Below, piece after piece: positions 52,401-58,786 of a stretch of 64,000 nt of DNA. A program made the position numbers and the translations under genes. The notes under the pieces were generated by a model, which ran no database searches, was not told where the DNA came from, and saw nothing but the letters and a program-made list of their open reading frames with translations. Positions within the stretch are counted from its first letter, which is position 1. Each line of letters begins with the position of its first letter. Origin of the DNA: Diphasiastrum complanatum (taxonomy: Eukaryota > Streptophyta > Lycopodiopsida > Lycopodiales > Lycopodiaceae); NCBI GenBank assembly GCA_029204225.1, contig CM055111.1:11663697-11727696 (forward strand), in the 5' to 3' direction.

Positions 52401-54348
52401 CTGATCAAACTCGCTATGCTAGAGAAAAGGATCAGAGCAGCAAGTTGCCATACCTCAGCATCACGTTTGCAATCATGAATGACCTTAGTGACATATGAAG
52501 ATTCTAGAGCAGGTTTGCAAGCTTGCATCAATGCATCTCCACCCTCAACTGCATCCACCAAGTATACGGCATTTTCGAAAGCAAGCTGCACCAAGCACTT
52601 GCATAATAAGCTAACAACATGGATGGTGGTCCAATATAATTATCGTGCAAAAAGAGTAAAACAGCTACTGTGAAGAAGTGGCTTTGCTTATACACTATTG
52701 CCTTCAACTGTGCTTCTAAAATTCCCACTCTCCGTCACCAGGCAATACACATATGAGCTCTCAGCAGATGAGGACATGAGATTGTCAAAACCAAGTATTT
52801 ATTCTTCTCCTCCCTTTCACTCACTACAAAATTAAAGCAAGAGTGTGAAGAACAACAGGTTTTGAACGAAATTCAAAGTTCCATATGAGCAAATAAAGCT
52901 TCCCACTCTCTCCAAAGCTTTTCAAGGTTCACATTGACAAGCTTGAAAGGGTGGATAAATCCATGGGTTAGGTTGATGAGCTATAACATGAAGTCTCTAC
53001 TTAACGCTGATGATGTAGTCAATGACTATACAAAGCTAAGGATAGTTTAGAGCACCAACAATGCATCAAGCCTTGATGAAGGTTACTAGCAGTGACGGTC
53101 AAGACCCTTGCTATGGTGGAAAACTTGTTTGGACGAGTGAGAGAGCAGACAGGAACCCTTTTATGCTTTGATAACATAGTTGTCAAGGAGTGAGCTTGAG
53201 CAAATTTGAAAAGGAGAAAAAACTCTATTATTACAGAGTTGAAATGTGTGGTTTGATTAAACACAAAGTAGAGAGCAATTAAAGATTACCCAGATTCTGT
53301 ATTTTTTTTCTTTTGGGGAAACAAAACAACAATCGCTATAAGATAAAAATAAAGTTTGAAACGAGCTCTATCCACTATGCTAACAGGAAACAAATTTTTA
53401 AAGAGGAAAGCCATATTAGGACAATTGCTAAACATACACAGTAGCTACAACTCAACCTCTATGATCAAGGTAAGTAGCTAAATACTCCGATCCACTGATC
53501 CTCTCATTTGGTCACTGCCTGCACCCACCTAGGGAAGAGTGCCTTTGGCATTATTTCAGCATCCTTTTGTAGCATCTCTTTCTGGCATCTTGAGTTTTGC
53601 AACATGATAATTTGTCATCTTGGCTTCTTGCAACATTTTCCTCTTCCAATAAGTTCGCTTGTTTTATCACAAGGTGGGCAATCTTTTATAAATTGGAGGA
53701 GTTAGGACAAAAAATTGGTATATGAGCCAACTTCCAAGGATCGCAACATATTAGAGGCCAATTGACTCCTATTGAACTATCGATGAACATCAAGAATATT
53801 AATCATTAAAACAAGGTCCTTTGCATTTGGTCAATGTCATTAGCACAAAGTAGCATCTCGGAGTACAAGCTGGTTTGGACTCAGGTATTTCCTAGAAAAA
53901 ACCACAGTATCATCATTCTGAAAGACATTCTTTCTTAAGTGCTTACTTTTCAAATACTATAAAAAAGACGATCAAAACATGCAACTGCACATGGGCTCAT
54001 AACAAACTAGACTCACACCCTCACATTCATTGGACTTAGCAATGAGAGTCGCATTCTTAAATGAGTAAAATCAAACAAAAAATTACATCCTAAATACCTG
54101 CATAATGCAAAGGCGCCCATAACGAGCTAGATCAACACCCTCACAGTCAAAGCCAACAACCAATGGCAGTTCAGGATCAGGATCAAGAAATGAGCATGGG
54201 AGTGTAGATGCTTGTGTGACAATATACACAGGAAGTGGCGCTAACCAAAGCTCTGAGTCTGTTGTCTTCTTGCAGCTCTTGCAACCTTCACATCCATCAA
54301 GATACAACTTAGAAGGAACAAAAATGGGTGAACTTTGAGTATCTTTAT
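25177..54348 (-). CDS. 3'-5' exonuclease domain / KH domain protein, nine-exon body (gene extends to about 59.95 kb if exon 1 is right)
   Basis: Minus-strand gene resembling the plant family of DEDD exonuclease plus KH domain proteins (Arabidopsis At2g25910-like). Coding exons on the minus strand, 5' to 3': 54348-54098, 52585-52454, 52258-52208, 51744-51648, 51049-51003, 31005-30789, 26586-26457, 25404-25362, 25245-25177. All junctions are GT-AG and all phases agree, giving about 345 residues, or about 366 with the candidate first exon. The exonuclease motifs are FDCEGVDL (Asp and Glu), NVFDTQ (Asp) and AADDV (Asp). The KH domain has [14 protein letters not shown] with its G-R-K-G loop. Expected role: trimming of RNA or DNA 3' ends with substrate binding by KH; the exact substrate is not known from sequence. 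The reading frame is intact, so the gene is probably alive despite a 20-kb transposon-filled intron. Confidence 0.93.
25362..25404 (-). CDS. Exon 9 of the exonuclease-KH gene
   Basis: 43 bp, phase 2 in and phase 0 out. Acceptor GTACAG|GGCAA, donor GATAAG|GTACAT. Encodes (R)[14 protein letters not shown], the middle strand and variable loop of the KH domain. Confidence 0.94.
25885..25990 (+). mobile_element. tRNA-derived SINE-like segment (copy 1)
   Basis: Contains a near-consensus RNA polymerase III B box, GTTCGATTCC, at 25939-25948. It is preceded by ttgggcttgc and a G/T-rich gtgtgggggtgag stretch, the usual look of plant tRNA-derived SINEs. A related segment lies at 31580-31660. No clear A-tail or target duplication, so the borders are approximate. 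Confidence 0.5.
26051..26144. repeat. Perfect 20-bp inverted repeat (hairpin) with outer arms
   Basis: Arms 26082-26101 and 26105-26124 are exact reverse complements separated by TTT. An outer pair, ctgctcaa (26051-26058) and ttgagcag (26137-26144), extends the fold. Lies in an intron of the exonuclease-KH gene. It could be a foldback miniature element or a small-RNA precursor-like hairpin; no evidence decides. Confidence 0.85.
26457..26586 (-). CDS. Exon 8 of the exonuclease-KH gene: KH domain core
   Basis: 130 bp, phase 1 in and phase 2 out. Acceptor GCTTCAG|ATGAAC, donor CTTGCAG|GTATCT. Encodes an acidic linker ([16 protein letters not shown]), then [20 protein letters not shown], the type I KH strand-helix-GxxG-helix signature. 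Confidence 0.95.
26587..28097 (-). other. Part of intron 7-8, nothing recognised
   Basis: AT-rich noncoding DNA with a T12 run near 27625. No coding motif or repeat that I can define. Confidence 0.6.
28098..28708. mobile_element. Nonautonomous element with imperfect terminal repeats (cccattccg type)
   Basis: The left end (acttagaaacccattccg near 28108) and the reversed right end (cgg aatgggctactatg near 28688) match at about 15 of 18 positions. Inside the left end are gttccg and cagaacg words and a T run. Inside the right end is an A run. The ~480-bp interior includes a minus-strand stretch with Arg/Asp/Gly-rich character (frame near 28400-28540). A relative lies at 54855-54970. No target duplication identified. 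Confidence 0.5.
28709..30788 (-). other. Part of intron 7-8
   Basis: Noncoding, apart from the tandem duplication at 29232-29419 listed separately. No gene features seen. Confidence 0.6.
29232..29419. repeat. Tandem duplication, two units of about 95 bp
   Basis: Both units run from 'ttagctccagcttctatt' through 'cagttcttgtcttgttt' to 'cacttttctcacaag', with roughly a dozen differences. Located in an intron of the exonuclease-KH gene. Confidence 0.92.
30789..31005 (-). CDS. Exon 7 of the exonuclease-KH gene: Exo III motif
   Basis: 217 bp, phase 0 in and phase 1 out. Acceptor CTAATCAG|GATCC, donor CTTCCAG|GTGAGT. Encodes [32 protein letters not shown] with the Exo III Asp, then [17 protein letters not shown] and DWPAIPRLP, which link to the KH part. 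Confidence 0.95.
31222..31432 (+). other. Exon-like ORF of unknown origin inside the 20-kb intron
   Basis: A plus-strand frame preceded by an acceptor-like tract (ttttttacag, then ttcaagcag|tgaagc) and ended by a good donor (ATTGTGG|GTGAGC) encodes about 70 residues. They include [35 protein letters not shown] and [10 protein letters not shown]. The composition is protein-like, without low complexity. I do not recognise the family and see no matching neighbouring exon. Possibly a captured gene fragment. Confidence 0.35.
31433..31902. other. Intron DNA, nothing more recognised
   Basis: Besides the SINE-like segment this stretch shows no coding or repeat signature. Confidence 0.5.
31580..31660 (+). 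mobile_element. tRNA-derived SINE-like segment (copy 2)
   Basis: B-box-like GTTCAATTCT at 31631-31640 preceded by ttgggcttgcccaacca. It matches the ttgggcttgc...caagttc arrangement of the copy at 25921-25950. The element is diverged and its limits are uncertain. Confidence 0.45.
31903..32277 (+). repeat. Rearranged 5' LTR of outer gypsy copy 1 (distal part inverted in place)
   Basis: 31903-32002 matches the start of the LTR at 41422-41508 (TGTTATGGCCATTGGC to gggataataact). 32003-32277 then matches the rest of that LTR (about 41513-41782) but in reverse complement (attagaaac at its start, gatcctagta at its end). The LTR has therefore suffered an inversion of its distal three-quarters. The primer site and gag that should follow are missing. 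The sequence jumps at about 32300 into protease. Confidence 0.85.
32300..32995 (+). pseudogene. Outer gypsy copy 1: protease end and RT N-terminal half
   Basis: Starts inside the protease after its active site ([19 protein letters not shown]). It runs through a linker into RT ([58 protein letters not shown]). It is cut at 32995, exactly where the second gypsy element inserted, and resumes at 38904. Closely similar to copy 2 at 43740-44470. Gag and the protease active site have been lost. Confidence 0.92.
32996..33482 (+). repeat. 5' LTR of inner gypsy element (487 bp)
   Basis: Begins TGTCATGCCC and ends GACTTTATA just before the primer-binding site. Contains a segment of about 55 bp (ggtctcgggtagcg... 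near 33010-33068) absent from the 3' LTR. A TATA-like 'gtataagtatac' lies near 33258. Confidence 0.93.
33484..33495 (+). promoter_or_regulatory. Primer-binding site (initiator tRNA-Met)
   Basis: TGGTATCAGAGC, complementary to the 3' end of plant initiator tRNA-Met, one nucleotide after the LTR end. This is where minus-strand cDNA synthesis starts. Confidence 0.95.
33496..34986 (+). other. Long untranslated leader of inner gypsy element
   Basis: About 1.5 kb between primer site and gag ATG, with no conserved protein. It carries a CT microsatellite (34372-34452) and a G run near 34549-34560. Leaders this long occur in gypsy elements. Confidence 0.7.
34372..34452. repeat. (CT)n microsatellite, about 81 bp
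   Basis: Pure CT dinucleotide run within the leader of the inner gypsy element. Confidence 0.97.
34987..35945 (+). pseudogene. Gag of inner gypsy element
   Basis: ATG at 34987 ([15 protein letters not shown]). Stops at about 35164 and 35176 interrupt the frame before the capsid domain ([49 protein letters not shown], then [15 protein letters not shown] in another frame). A zinc knuckle at about 35888-35930 reads [14 protein letters not shown], so the fourth ligand Cys is Tyr. Gag forms the particle and binds RNA. Stops, a frameshift and the lost Cys disable this copy. Confidence 0.85.
36022..36609 (+). pseudogene. Aspartic protease region of inner gypsy element
   Basis: The active-site segment [17 protein letters not shown] (Asp-Ser-Gly) is at about residues 29-45. 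It is followed by the flap region ([16 protein letters not shown]) and the conserved [12 protein letters not shown] end. The frame ends with TAG at 36607-36609, three bases before the RT frame continues in the same phase. The stop therefore splits pol, either by mutation or as a read-through point. Role: matures Gag-Pol. Confidence 0.88.
36613..37422 (+). pseudogene. Reverse transcriptase of inner gypsy element
   Basis: Typical [74 protein letters not shown] and [13 protein letters not shown]. The catalytic box is V-L-D-D instead of the usual Y-L-D-D but keeps both Asp residues. The frame ends at a TAA (37420-37422) in ELK-stop-FLGF, a point mutation within pol. Confidence 0.92.
37423..38370 (+). 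pseudogene. RNase H and truncated integrase of inner gypsy element
   Basis: RNase [41 protein letters not shown] and [14 protein letters not shown] at 37879-37881 replaces the usual codon before [17 protein letters not shown]. Integrase survives only as the zinc module ([30 protein letters not shown]). The CxxC half and the whole DDE core are missing. A deletion joins this point directly to the sequence before the 3' LTR. Confidence 0.9.
38441..38456 (+). promoter_or_regulatory. Polypurine tract of inner gypsy element
   Basis: aataaggggggaagaa lies immediately before the 3' LTR. It primes plus-strand DNA synthesis. Confidence 0.9.
38457..38898 (+). repeat. 3' LTR of inner gypsy element (442 bp)
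   Basis: Same ends as the 5' LTR. Lacks about 55 bp present near the start of the 5' LTR and has a few small indels (for example atatggtcataa near 38510). The remainder is nearly identical. Confidence 0.93.
38904..41421 (+). pseudogene. Outer gypsy copy 1: RT C-terminal half, RNase H, integrase and chromodomain
   Basis: Resumes as [15 protein letters not shown]-like sequence and [20 protein letters not shown] 17-bp deletion near 39097 removes the catalytic YLDD, and a 21-bp in-frame deletion near 39252 removes a GIRMDPE-like stretch. RNase H follows at 39467-39780 ([15 protein letters not shown]). Integrase has KFYWP and CTTCQ zinc-module parts, the catalytic [15 protein letters not shown] and DGQTERVNQ (all three acidic residues present). 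The C-terminal module ends in a chromodomain-like segment ([32 protein letters not shown], 41250-41370). Frame breaks near 40180 and 40500. The purine-rich ggggggggagtcg before 41422 is the polypurine tract. Confidence 0.92.
41422..41782 (+). repeat. LTR shared by outer gypsy copies 1 and 2 (about 361 bp)
   Basis: Preceded by the polypurine tract of copy 1 and followed by a primer-binding site of copy 2. One LTR therefore serves as 3' LTR of one copy and 5' LTR of the next. Starts CGTTATGG where the rearranged copy at 31903 has TGTTATGG. Confidence 0.88.
41784..41796 (+). promoter_or_regulatory. Primer-binding site of outer gypsy copy 2
   Basis: TGGTATCAGAGCC, initiator tRNA-Met type, two bases after the LTR end. 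Confidence 0.93.
41797..42599 (+). other. Leader of outer gypsy copy 2
   Basis: About 0.8 kb between primer site and gag start, with repeated 'gcatgt' words (42400-42490). No conserved coding sequence. Confidence 0.65.
42600..43560 (+). pseudogene. Gag of outer gypsy copy 2
   Basis: Starts [13 protein letters not shown] (ATG at 42600), with a TAA at about 42789-42791. Then comes a coiled-coil-like segment ([37 protein letters not shown]) and, after frameshifts, the capsid ([51 protein letters not shown]). The zinc knuckle expected before the protease is absent, and 43561-43580 appears to be a deletion junction. Non-functional. Confidence 0.82.
43581..44630 (+). pseudogene. Protease and RT N-terminal half of outer gypsy copy 2
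   Basis: The protease active-site segment reads [16 protein letters not shown]. The expected Asp-Thr/Ser-Gly is Asp-Asp-Gly, and the following Ala is Glu. The rest of the protease ([18 protein letters not shown]) and RT ([51 protein letters not shown]) is well preserved. A TGA at about 44547 interrupts before [19 protein letters not shown]. Cut at 44630 by the copia insertion and resumes at 49265. Confidence 0.92.
44631..44952 (-). repeat. Truncated 3' LTR of the copia element
   Basis: Matches 48856 to about 49177 with few differences (shared tgtaggaaag start, agagag run at 44722-44740, gatggcctaaa end). The portion corresponding to 49178-49264 is missing. Confidence 0.93.
44969..45584 (-). 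pseudogene. Copia RT end and RNase H
   Basis: Minus frame: [56 protein letters not shown] piece of RNase H is missing between GTRSYG and [14 protein letters not shown]. Then [40 protein letters not shown] and [13 protein letters not shown], with conserved Glu and Asp residues. The frame ends near 44969 at the LTR. The missing segment and upstream breaks make it inactive. Confidence 0.9.
45585..45829. mobile_element. 225-bp palindromic-word element (ggttcgaacc) with 10-bp target duplication
   Basis: The element 45595-45819 is flanked by the direct repeat cttaatttca (45585-45594 and 45820-45829). Removing the element and one repeat makes the interrupted copia RT continuous in frame, which proves the insertion. 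Inside: many ggttcgaaccgg-type words in both arms, A12 and T20 runs in the middle, no coding capacity. A 10-bp duplication resembles those of Mutator-like transposons, but clear terminal inverted repeats are lacking. Confidence 0.9.
45830..46860 (-). pseudogene. Copia reverse transcriptase
   Basis: Two minus frames: 46860-46141 ([79 protein letters not shown]) and 46166-45830 ([13 protein letters not shown] with the catalytic [40 protein letters not shown]). They overlap out of phase near 46150, and the second is cut at 45829 by the inserted element. Confidence 0.92.
46931..48678 (-). pseudogene. Copia protease and integrase
   Basis: A long minus frame 48678-47146 contains the protease site [13 protein letters not shown], the GAG-pre-integrase segment ([18 protein letters not shown]), the zinc-module [14 protein letters not shown], and the integrase core [35 protein letters not shown] with all acidic residues present. 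The C-terminal part continues in another frame, 47308-46931 ([20 protein letters not shown]-like, [20 protein letters not shown]). One frameshift near 47250; otherwise well preserved, indicating a young insertion. Confidence 0.92.
48503..48745 (-). pseudogene. Copia Gag remnant with intact zinc knuckle
   Basis: Only about 80 residues remain. [14 protein letters not shown] (C-x2-C-x4-H-x4-C) is complete and preceded by a Lys-rich stretch. The N-terminal capsid part is deleted, since the frame starts about 100 bp from the primer site. Confidence 0.88.
48844..48855 (-). promoter_or_regulatory. Primer-binding site of the copia element
   Basis: gctctgatacca on the plus strand is TGGTATCAGAGC on the minus strand, directly adjacent to the 5' LTR. 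Confidence 0.95.
48856..49264 (-). repeat. 5' LTR of the copia element (409 bp)
   Basis: Reads TGTTAGAAAT...TTTCCTACA on the minus strand, with TG...CA ends next to the TGAAC duplication. Confidence 0.94.
49265..49625 (+). pseudogene. Outer gypsy copy 2: RT C-terminal half
   Basis: Continues the interrupted [21 protein letters not shown] with the catalytic YLDD retained, [53 protein letters not shown]. The sequence then leaves gypsy homology near 49625 and enters copia sequence. RNase H and integrase of this copy and its 3' LTR are absent. Confidence 0.92.
49700..49975 (+). pseudogene. Ty1/copia RNase H fragment
   Basis: The plus-strand frame from the WSSKK codons near 49715 continues after a stop with [20 protein letters not shown], later [23 protein letters not shown]. 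These are the copia RNase H Glu and HARTKHI signatures. Several stops. It belongs to a different copia element from the one at 44.6-49.3 kb, whose copy is on the opposite strand. Confidence 0.88.
49976..51002 (-). other. Upstream end of intron 6-7, nothing recognised
   Basis: Noncoding intron DNA between the retrotransposon block and exon 6. No repeats or domains seen. Confidence 0.6.
51003..51049 (-). CDS. Exon 6 of the exonuclease-KH gene (last before the 20-kb intron)
   Basis: 47 bp microexon, phase 1 in and phase 0 out. Acceptor GAAGCAG|GTGTG, donor AGAAAG|GTAATT. Encodes [15 protein letters not shown] after completing a Gly codon. The following intron spans 31006-51002. Confidence 0.92.
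51648..51744 (-). CDS. Exon 5 of the exonuclease-KH gene
   Basis: 97 bp, enters in phase 0 and leaves in phase 1. Acceptor TTTGCAG|ATAGC, donor TATTGTG|GTAAAT. Encodes [18 protein letters not shown] followed by [14 protein letters not shown]. Confidence 0.95.
52208..52258 (-). CDS. Exon 4 of the exonuclease-KH gene: Exo II motif
   Basis: 51 bp, 17 codons, phase 0. Acceptor TTGCAG|GCGC, donor CTCAA|GTAAGG. Encodes [17 protein letters not shown], whose Asp in VFDTQ is the Exo II metal ligand. Confidence 0.95.
52454..52585 (-). CDS. Exon 3 of the exonuclease-KH gene
   Basis: 132 bp, phase 0 on both sides. Acceptor GGTGCAG|CTTGC, donor GCTGAG|GTATGG. Encodes [16 protein letters not shown], then [20 protein letters not shown] and DCKRDAE, continuing the exonuclease fold after the Exo I strand. 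Confidence 0.95.
52586..54097 (-). other. Intron 2-3 of the exonuclease-KH gene
   Basis: About 1.5 kb of AT-rich noncoding sequence without recognisable elements. Confidence 0.8.
54098..54348 (-). CDS. Exon 2 of the exonuclease-KH gene: N-terminal region and Exo I motif
   Basis: Encodes the segment from [14 protein letters not shown] through CEGCKSCKK and [12 protein letters not shown] to [21 protein letters not shown]. It contains the first catalytic pair Asp-x-Glu. The 3' end is firm (ATGCAG|GTATTT, phase 0). The 5' end is not: acceptors at 54365 (best pyrimidine tract, phase 2), 54348 and 54342 (both phase 1) are all possible. The hydrophobic run upstream of 54365 is the intron's pyrimidine tract read as protein, not a signal peptide. 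Confidence 0.85.
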
Positions 54349-54806
54349 CTTTAATGACAAAGAAACTAAAGAGAGCAAAAAAAAGAATTAGAAAAGCAAC
54401 CATGAAAACAAAGTGTTTCACTTAGTACACTCACAAAATCCACGAGTCACACTCAAGACTTTCAACAATCAATTTTCTTATGCAAAACAAATTATCCCTC
54501 AGCTAGGGCCATATGTTGAAGGTTCATGTGGAGAAATGAAGCACCCACTTTAGTATCAACTCACTAGCATACGAACCCTTCAAACTCTATAATTTCCTAG
54601 CATATGAAGCTATACCGACCACGATGAAAGTAATCACTGGTGAGGAATGAAAACCACCAGGTCTCTTCTTTTCTTCAAGGTGCACTTATTATGAGTAATA
54701 TACAAATCACTTCGCTTGGCAACATAGAATTTTCAGGAAAATGCTAAAAGCATCTAGATCCGCTGGAAACTCGTTCCAGAACGTCAGTGATCCGCGATCT
54801 GGATCG

Positions 54807-54808
<2 letters not shown>

Positions 54809-54848
<40 letters not shown>
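54809..54848. repeat. (AT)n microsatellite
   Basis: Pure AT dinucleotide run in intron 1, followed by a short (atgt) stretch. Confidence 0.96.
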
Positions 54849-54854
<6 letters not shown>

Positions 54855-54856
<2 letters not shown>

Positions 54857-54975
54857 ATAACTTAGAAGCCCGTTCCGAGCAAAAAGGGTCAGATGCCGTT
54901 CCGTCCGTTCCGTACGTTCCGGAACGTACTGGATCGGAACGAGTTAATGTAAATTAAAAAAAAATTGATATACAA
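54855..54975. repeat. gttccg-word hairpin element, relative of 28098-28708
   Basis: Starts with acttagaagcccgttccg, almost the same as the left end of the element near 28108. It continues with cgttccg words and a palindromic gtacgttccggaacgtac core, then an A9 run. 'ctgctggcccg' follows, as 'ctgctggccct' does in the other copy. The right end is not defined. Confidence 0.6.
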
Positions 54976-56679
54976 CCCTGCTGGCCCGCGACTTCTGCAT
55001 TTCACAGATAGCGAGCAAGGTAGCGAGCCGGGAAAGTGTGCCTACATGCATAGATCTTCCTAAAATTCAGAAAATTAGCTGGATGCTTCCTAAAGTATCG
55101 TGCTACTTCTGAAAGTGATCATTCTCACCCAGTGCTTTCTGATCATATATAATTTTGGTGGAAAAAAGACTAATGGCCAAAAAACATTCTGATAGTTAAA
55201 GTTAGTAATAATTGAACTCGGAAATCATCAATGGATGCATCAGAAGAACAACGTATTGATAAACTGAAAAAAGGCAAAAATAACATTGCATAGAGGCTAG
55301 AGCCATATTGATCCGGTTAAATATAGATAGAGATACTGTTGGCACTGTATAATGTACTGTATTTTGTTGAGCACGTTGAGTTGATTCACATTTTTGTCAC
55401 AAGCTCTGAGATGGATGCTTATGCTTCATAATATGCTTCAAATAACAACCAATAATATGATATGGCCTAAATATCATTAGAAACTCAAGTGATTGCCAAA
55501 CACATGCATACAATTTAGTCCCATCCTCGAAAATATATTGATCTCTCACTATTAGTCTAAATAGGAAAAAGCAGAAATATAATGCAACCATAAAGGAGAG
55601 ACTAGGATAGATTTAATTGCACCACGAGCTACACACAATAGATGCCGATAGAAACTACAACACAACTATGGCACAAATGAATACAATACCACTAACTATG
55701 GAACTCACGCAACTGCTTTTCAACACCATCCTTTTGTTAATAAAAGGTGGGAAATGCAAATGATTGTAGGTTTGAGCCTCTTCAACATCATCCATTTTGT
55801 AATCAAAAGAGTGAAAAACATCAACCTCTCCAAAAAAGAATGAAAATCGACCTACTTCTAAAAAATTGCCAATTCTTTTGCAGTGTTAAAAAGTAGAAAA
55901 ACTAAAGAAATTGCTATAAGCCAGAAGTAACGAAACTTGTCAAAAATCTGAACAAGGAATTGGAACAACTGCAATCCAGACTAGGCGAATGACCCGAGAA
56001 TCCCAAACGAAAGCATCTCAGTGACAATAAGAGAAATGGGAGAGTAGCAACTGAAGGCTTCCTAAGGCACCATCAAGATCCCAAGGTATCCCTAAATCCC
56101 ATGAATGTAAAACACCATCCACAAGAACTAACTCAAATGCATCCACCAGTAAATAACATACGAACAAAGAACACCATATAATAGGGACTGGCTCCACAAA
56201 TGTACCGCCTTTAATGTGTTGGAAGATAGAATAGAATCCTTCGAATGCAGAAGTCTAGCCCTCACAAATTGCATAAAAGTTATCAAAGGATTCCAATAAA
56301 AAGGCTTTTTAATTTCTTGCTATGATTTCTTGCAAAGAAAGCACTGAGGTTTCTTCTATCAAAAACCAAGTTAGCAATTTATTGCAGGAAATGATGATTC
56401 ACACTCGGCAGAGGTGGGAATCTGATGTACAAAAGCTTTTTTTTTCAAAAAATGCTGTTTATGGCTCATTTGTCATAACAAATACATCTGAAAATTTTAA
56501 GTCCTGCATATTAATAGCGGAGCTATGGATTAAATGAACATGCTGTCAATAAAAGCCTGGAAATAAGCCTGAAGTAACCAAGATGAAACTAGAAAACGAA
56601 ACTGTAGGGCTTGAAAGAAGGCACACACAATTTTGACATACACCGTGGAGGAAGGTATGTTGAAGTAAAATGCCAAGTC
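54976..56679 (-). other. Intron 1 of the exonuclease-KH gene, nothing recognised
   Basis: Short frames only; none has domain signatures or matching splice sites. Confidence 0.55.
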
Positions 56680-57410
56680 TTACGTGCCAAACATCAATGG
56701 ATGGATCCTAAGATCCTTCATGAGTGTCATGATAGTCCCTACACAAGGCATCTCGGAGTGGATAGAATATAAAGCTAAACACTTTTTGGCCACGTATGTG
56801 ATGAGATGTAAGAGAGTACGTCCAGCATTACACCACTTGTCAAGTGAACAAGGCGCAGAGAGTAAGCCACGAGTTTGCTCCACCTACTGGAGATTTCCCA
56901 AGGTAGGTGGGAGGTAGCTCAATGGATTTTATTACTTGACTACCTCAGACATAATGTAAGTTTGATTTCGTAATTGTAGTGGTAGACCGCTTAAGTAAAA
57001 GGGTTCAGTTCATTCCAACTCAGAAGAAGGTTACAACTCCACAGGTGGCCAAGTTGTTTCTTCTTAATGTCATGAGATTGCATGGATTGCCTAAATCCGT
57101 TGTCTCAATAGGGACCCTAAGTTCAGAGGAACTGTTTGGTCAACAATGTTCGGGATGAGCAACAATGAGCATCCACAAATAGATGGGCAAACATAAAGTA
57201 TTAACTAGGTTCTAGAGGACATGCTTCGAGAGTATGTCAATGAGGAGCAAACCGATTGGATGAAGTAGTTACCCTTGGTCTAGTTTGCATATAATGACTA
57301 AAGATATGTGTCCACAGGTATGAGTCCATTCAAGTTAGCTTATGGTTACCCACCGGCGTGTCCAGCTACCATATGTATTCCATGAAAGGTACCACTGCAG
57401 AATCTTTGAC
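56680..57410 (+). pseudogene. Decayed Ty3/gypsy integrase fragment
   Basis: Integrase landmarks in changing frames: the zinc module ILHECHDSPYTRHLGVDR near 56715-56768, VVDRLSKRVQFIPTQKK near 56975-57030, VAKLFLLNVMRLHGLPKSVV, then DPKFRGTVW and a KPIG-type stretch ending near 57330. Roughly every 40 codons holds a stop. This is an old relic within intron 1. Confidence 0.8.
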
Positions 57411-57559
57411 TCGGGCTTAAGGCTACAAGGTGGAAACTTTCCAAGGCTCAAGAACGAGCGAAAAGTTATGCACACGAGCATCCCCTTTAGGGAGTTGGAA
57501 GTTCTATAGATGATAATGCAATAGTATGCTGCTTCTTTAAACTCCAAGATATAGCACCA

Positions 57560-58084
57560 GAACCACGACTAAAAAACATAACCTATAGTAGATCTTCGGT
57601 CTTCTGCATCTCCAGCCCAATCAACATCCACATATCCCTGTAATTGAAAAACATCCCATCTCCCATAGAGAATAACAAATCTCAATGTACCCTGGATATA
57701 TTTGAGTACTCGCTTAGCAGCTCTCCAGTGAACCTGCTTAGGCTTAGACGTAAATTGACTAACCATACTAACAACATAAGCAATATCTGGTCTCATAATA
57801 GTTAGATAAATTAAGCTTCCAACAAGCTTTCTATATAACGTCCCATCTACATCCTAATCATTCTCAGCTTTAGTCAACTTAAATCCACTATAATATGGTG
57901 TAGAAATGGGCTTGCACTCTGACATATTGAACTTTTCAAGAAGTTCATGAGCATACTTAGATTGAGAAATAAATAGCCCATGTGCTCCTCTCCATACCTC
58001 AATCCCAAGGAAGTCTTGTAGTGAGCTAGGGTTAGGTCCAAAGGACCATCTAGGCATGGCTAGGATGCGGGGATGGCTAAACAT
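57560..58084 (-). pseudogene. Ty1/copia RT end and RNase H start fragment
   Basis: Minus frames 58084-57854 (LQDFLGIEVWRGAHGLFISQ, YAHELLEKFNMSECKPISTP) and 57796-57569 (MRPDIAYVVSMVSQFTSKPK, HWRAAKRVLKYIQGTLRFVI, GYVDVDWAGDAEDRRSTIGY). These are characteristic copia sequences from after the YADD box into RNase H. Short and isolated. Confidence 0.88.
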
Positions 58085-58520
58085 TAAGTTTTATATCTAT
58101 TTGTAAAATTAGAATATATCCAATTTCACAAATTTATATAGAGAAGTCAGTGATGTCATAAGATAAAGCTTAGAAACAATATATGAGCAACTCAAAAAGT
58201 CAAAAGATCCAAGTCAAAACAATAATATAAAATTCAATAAACAAATTTTTTAGCCGAACAACATTGTTTTTCTCATTAGTACCCACTCATAAGTTGCCAA
58301 ACTGCGTTTCGCAAGAATCCGGATTCTCTTGGGTAGACCCAGTGTTGACTAAGGAGCAAAACACAACCAGTAAGAAGAAAGAAAAAAAAATAATGATGAT
58401 AATAATTCAAATAATAATTTAAAATTTAAAATCTATAAATATATAACTATAATTAAAAATAAAGAATCAAATAAAATAAATTTTGTCATATACCATTATA
58501 ATATACATGGATGTACATCC

Positions 58521-58786
58521 AAGGGGGAGTGTTGGAATATTGTGCATTTTGTCACGTGGTAATGCGCCCCTACCCCTAACTCACAACAACGCCTCTATTA
58601 GTATACAAGGCCCAAGATGGTTGATTGATCAATTGCTAAGATCTTAGTTCAATAACTTCAATTAGCTTGCTTTGAATAAGTTGATTAGCTTGCTATCAAT
58701 AGGCTCTTGTGAATATCATTGATATTTTGGTTCATTAACGTTGTGCTTCATTGCTATATCAATCTATTTGCATCTCTTTTCTAACA
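58521..58786 (+). mobile_element. Copia-type LTR with upstream polypurine tract
   Basis: The purine tract aagggggag (58521-58529) is followed by an LTR running from TGTTGGAATATT (58530) to ttttctaaca (58786), 257 bp with TG...CA ends. This polarity makes it the 3' LTR of a plus-strand element whose body is largely gone. No second LTR seen. Confidence 0.7.

Noticed and set aside
54366-54421. Hydrophobic N-terminus (signal-peptide-like) upstream of the exonuclease exon 2
   Set aside because: The stretch is the pyrimidine-rich 3' end of the intron, followed by a good AG acceptor.
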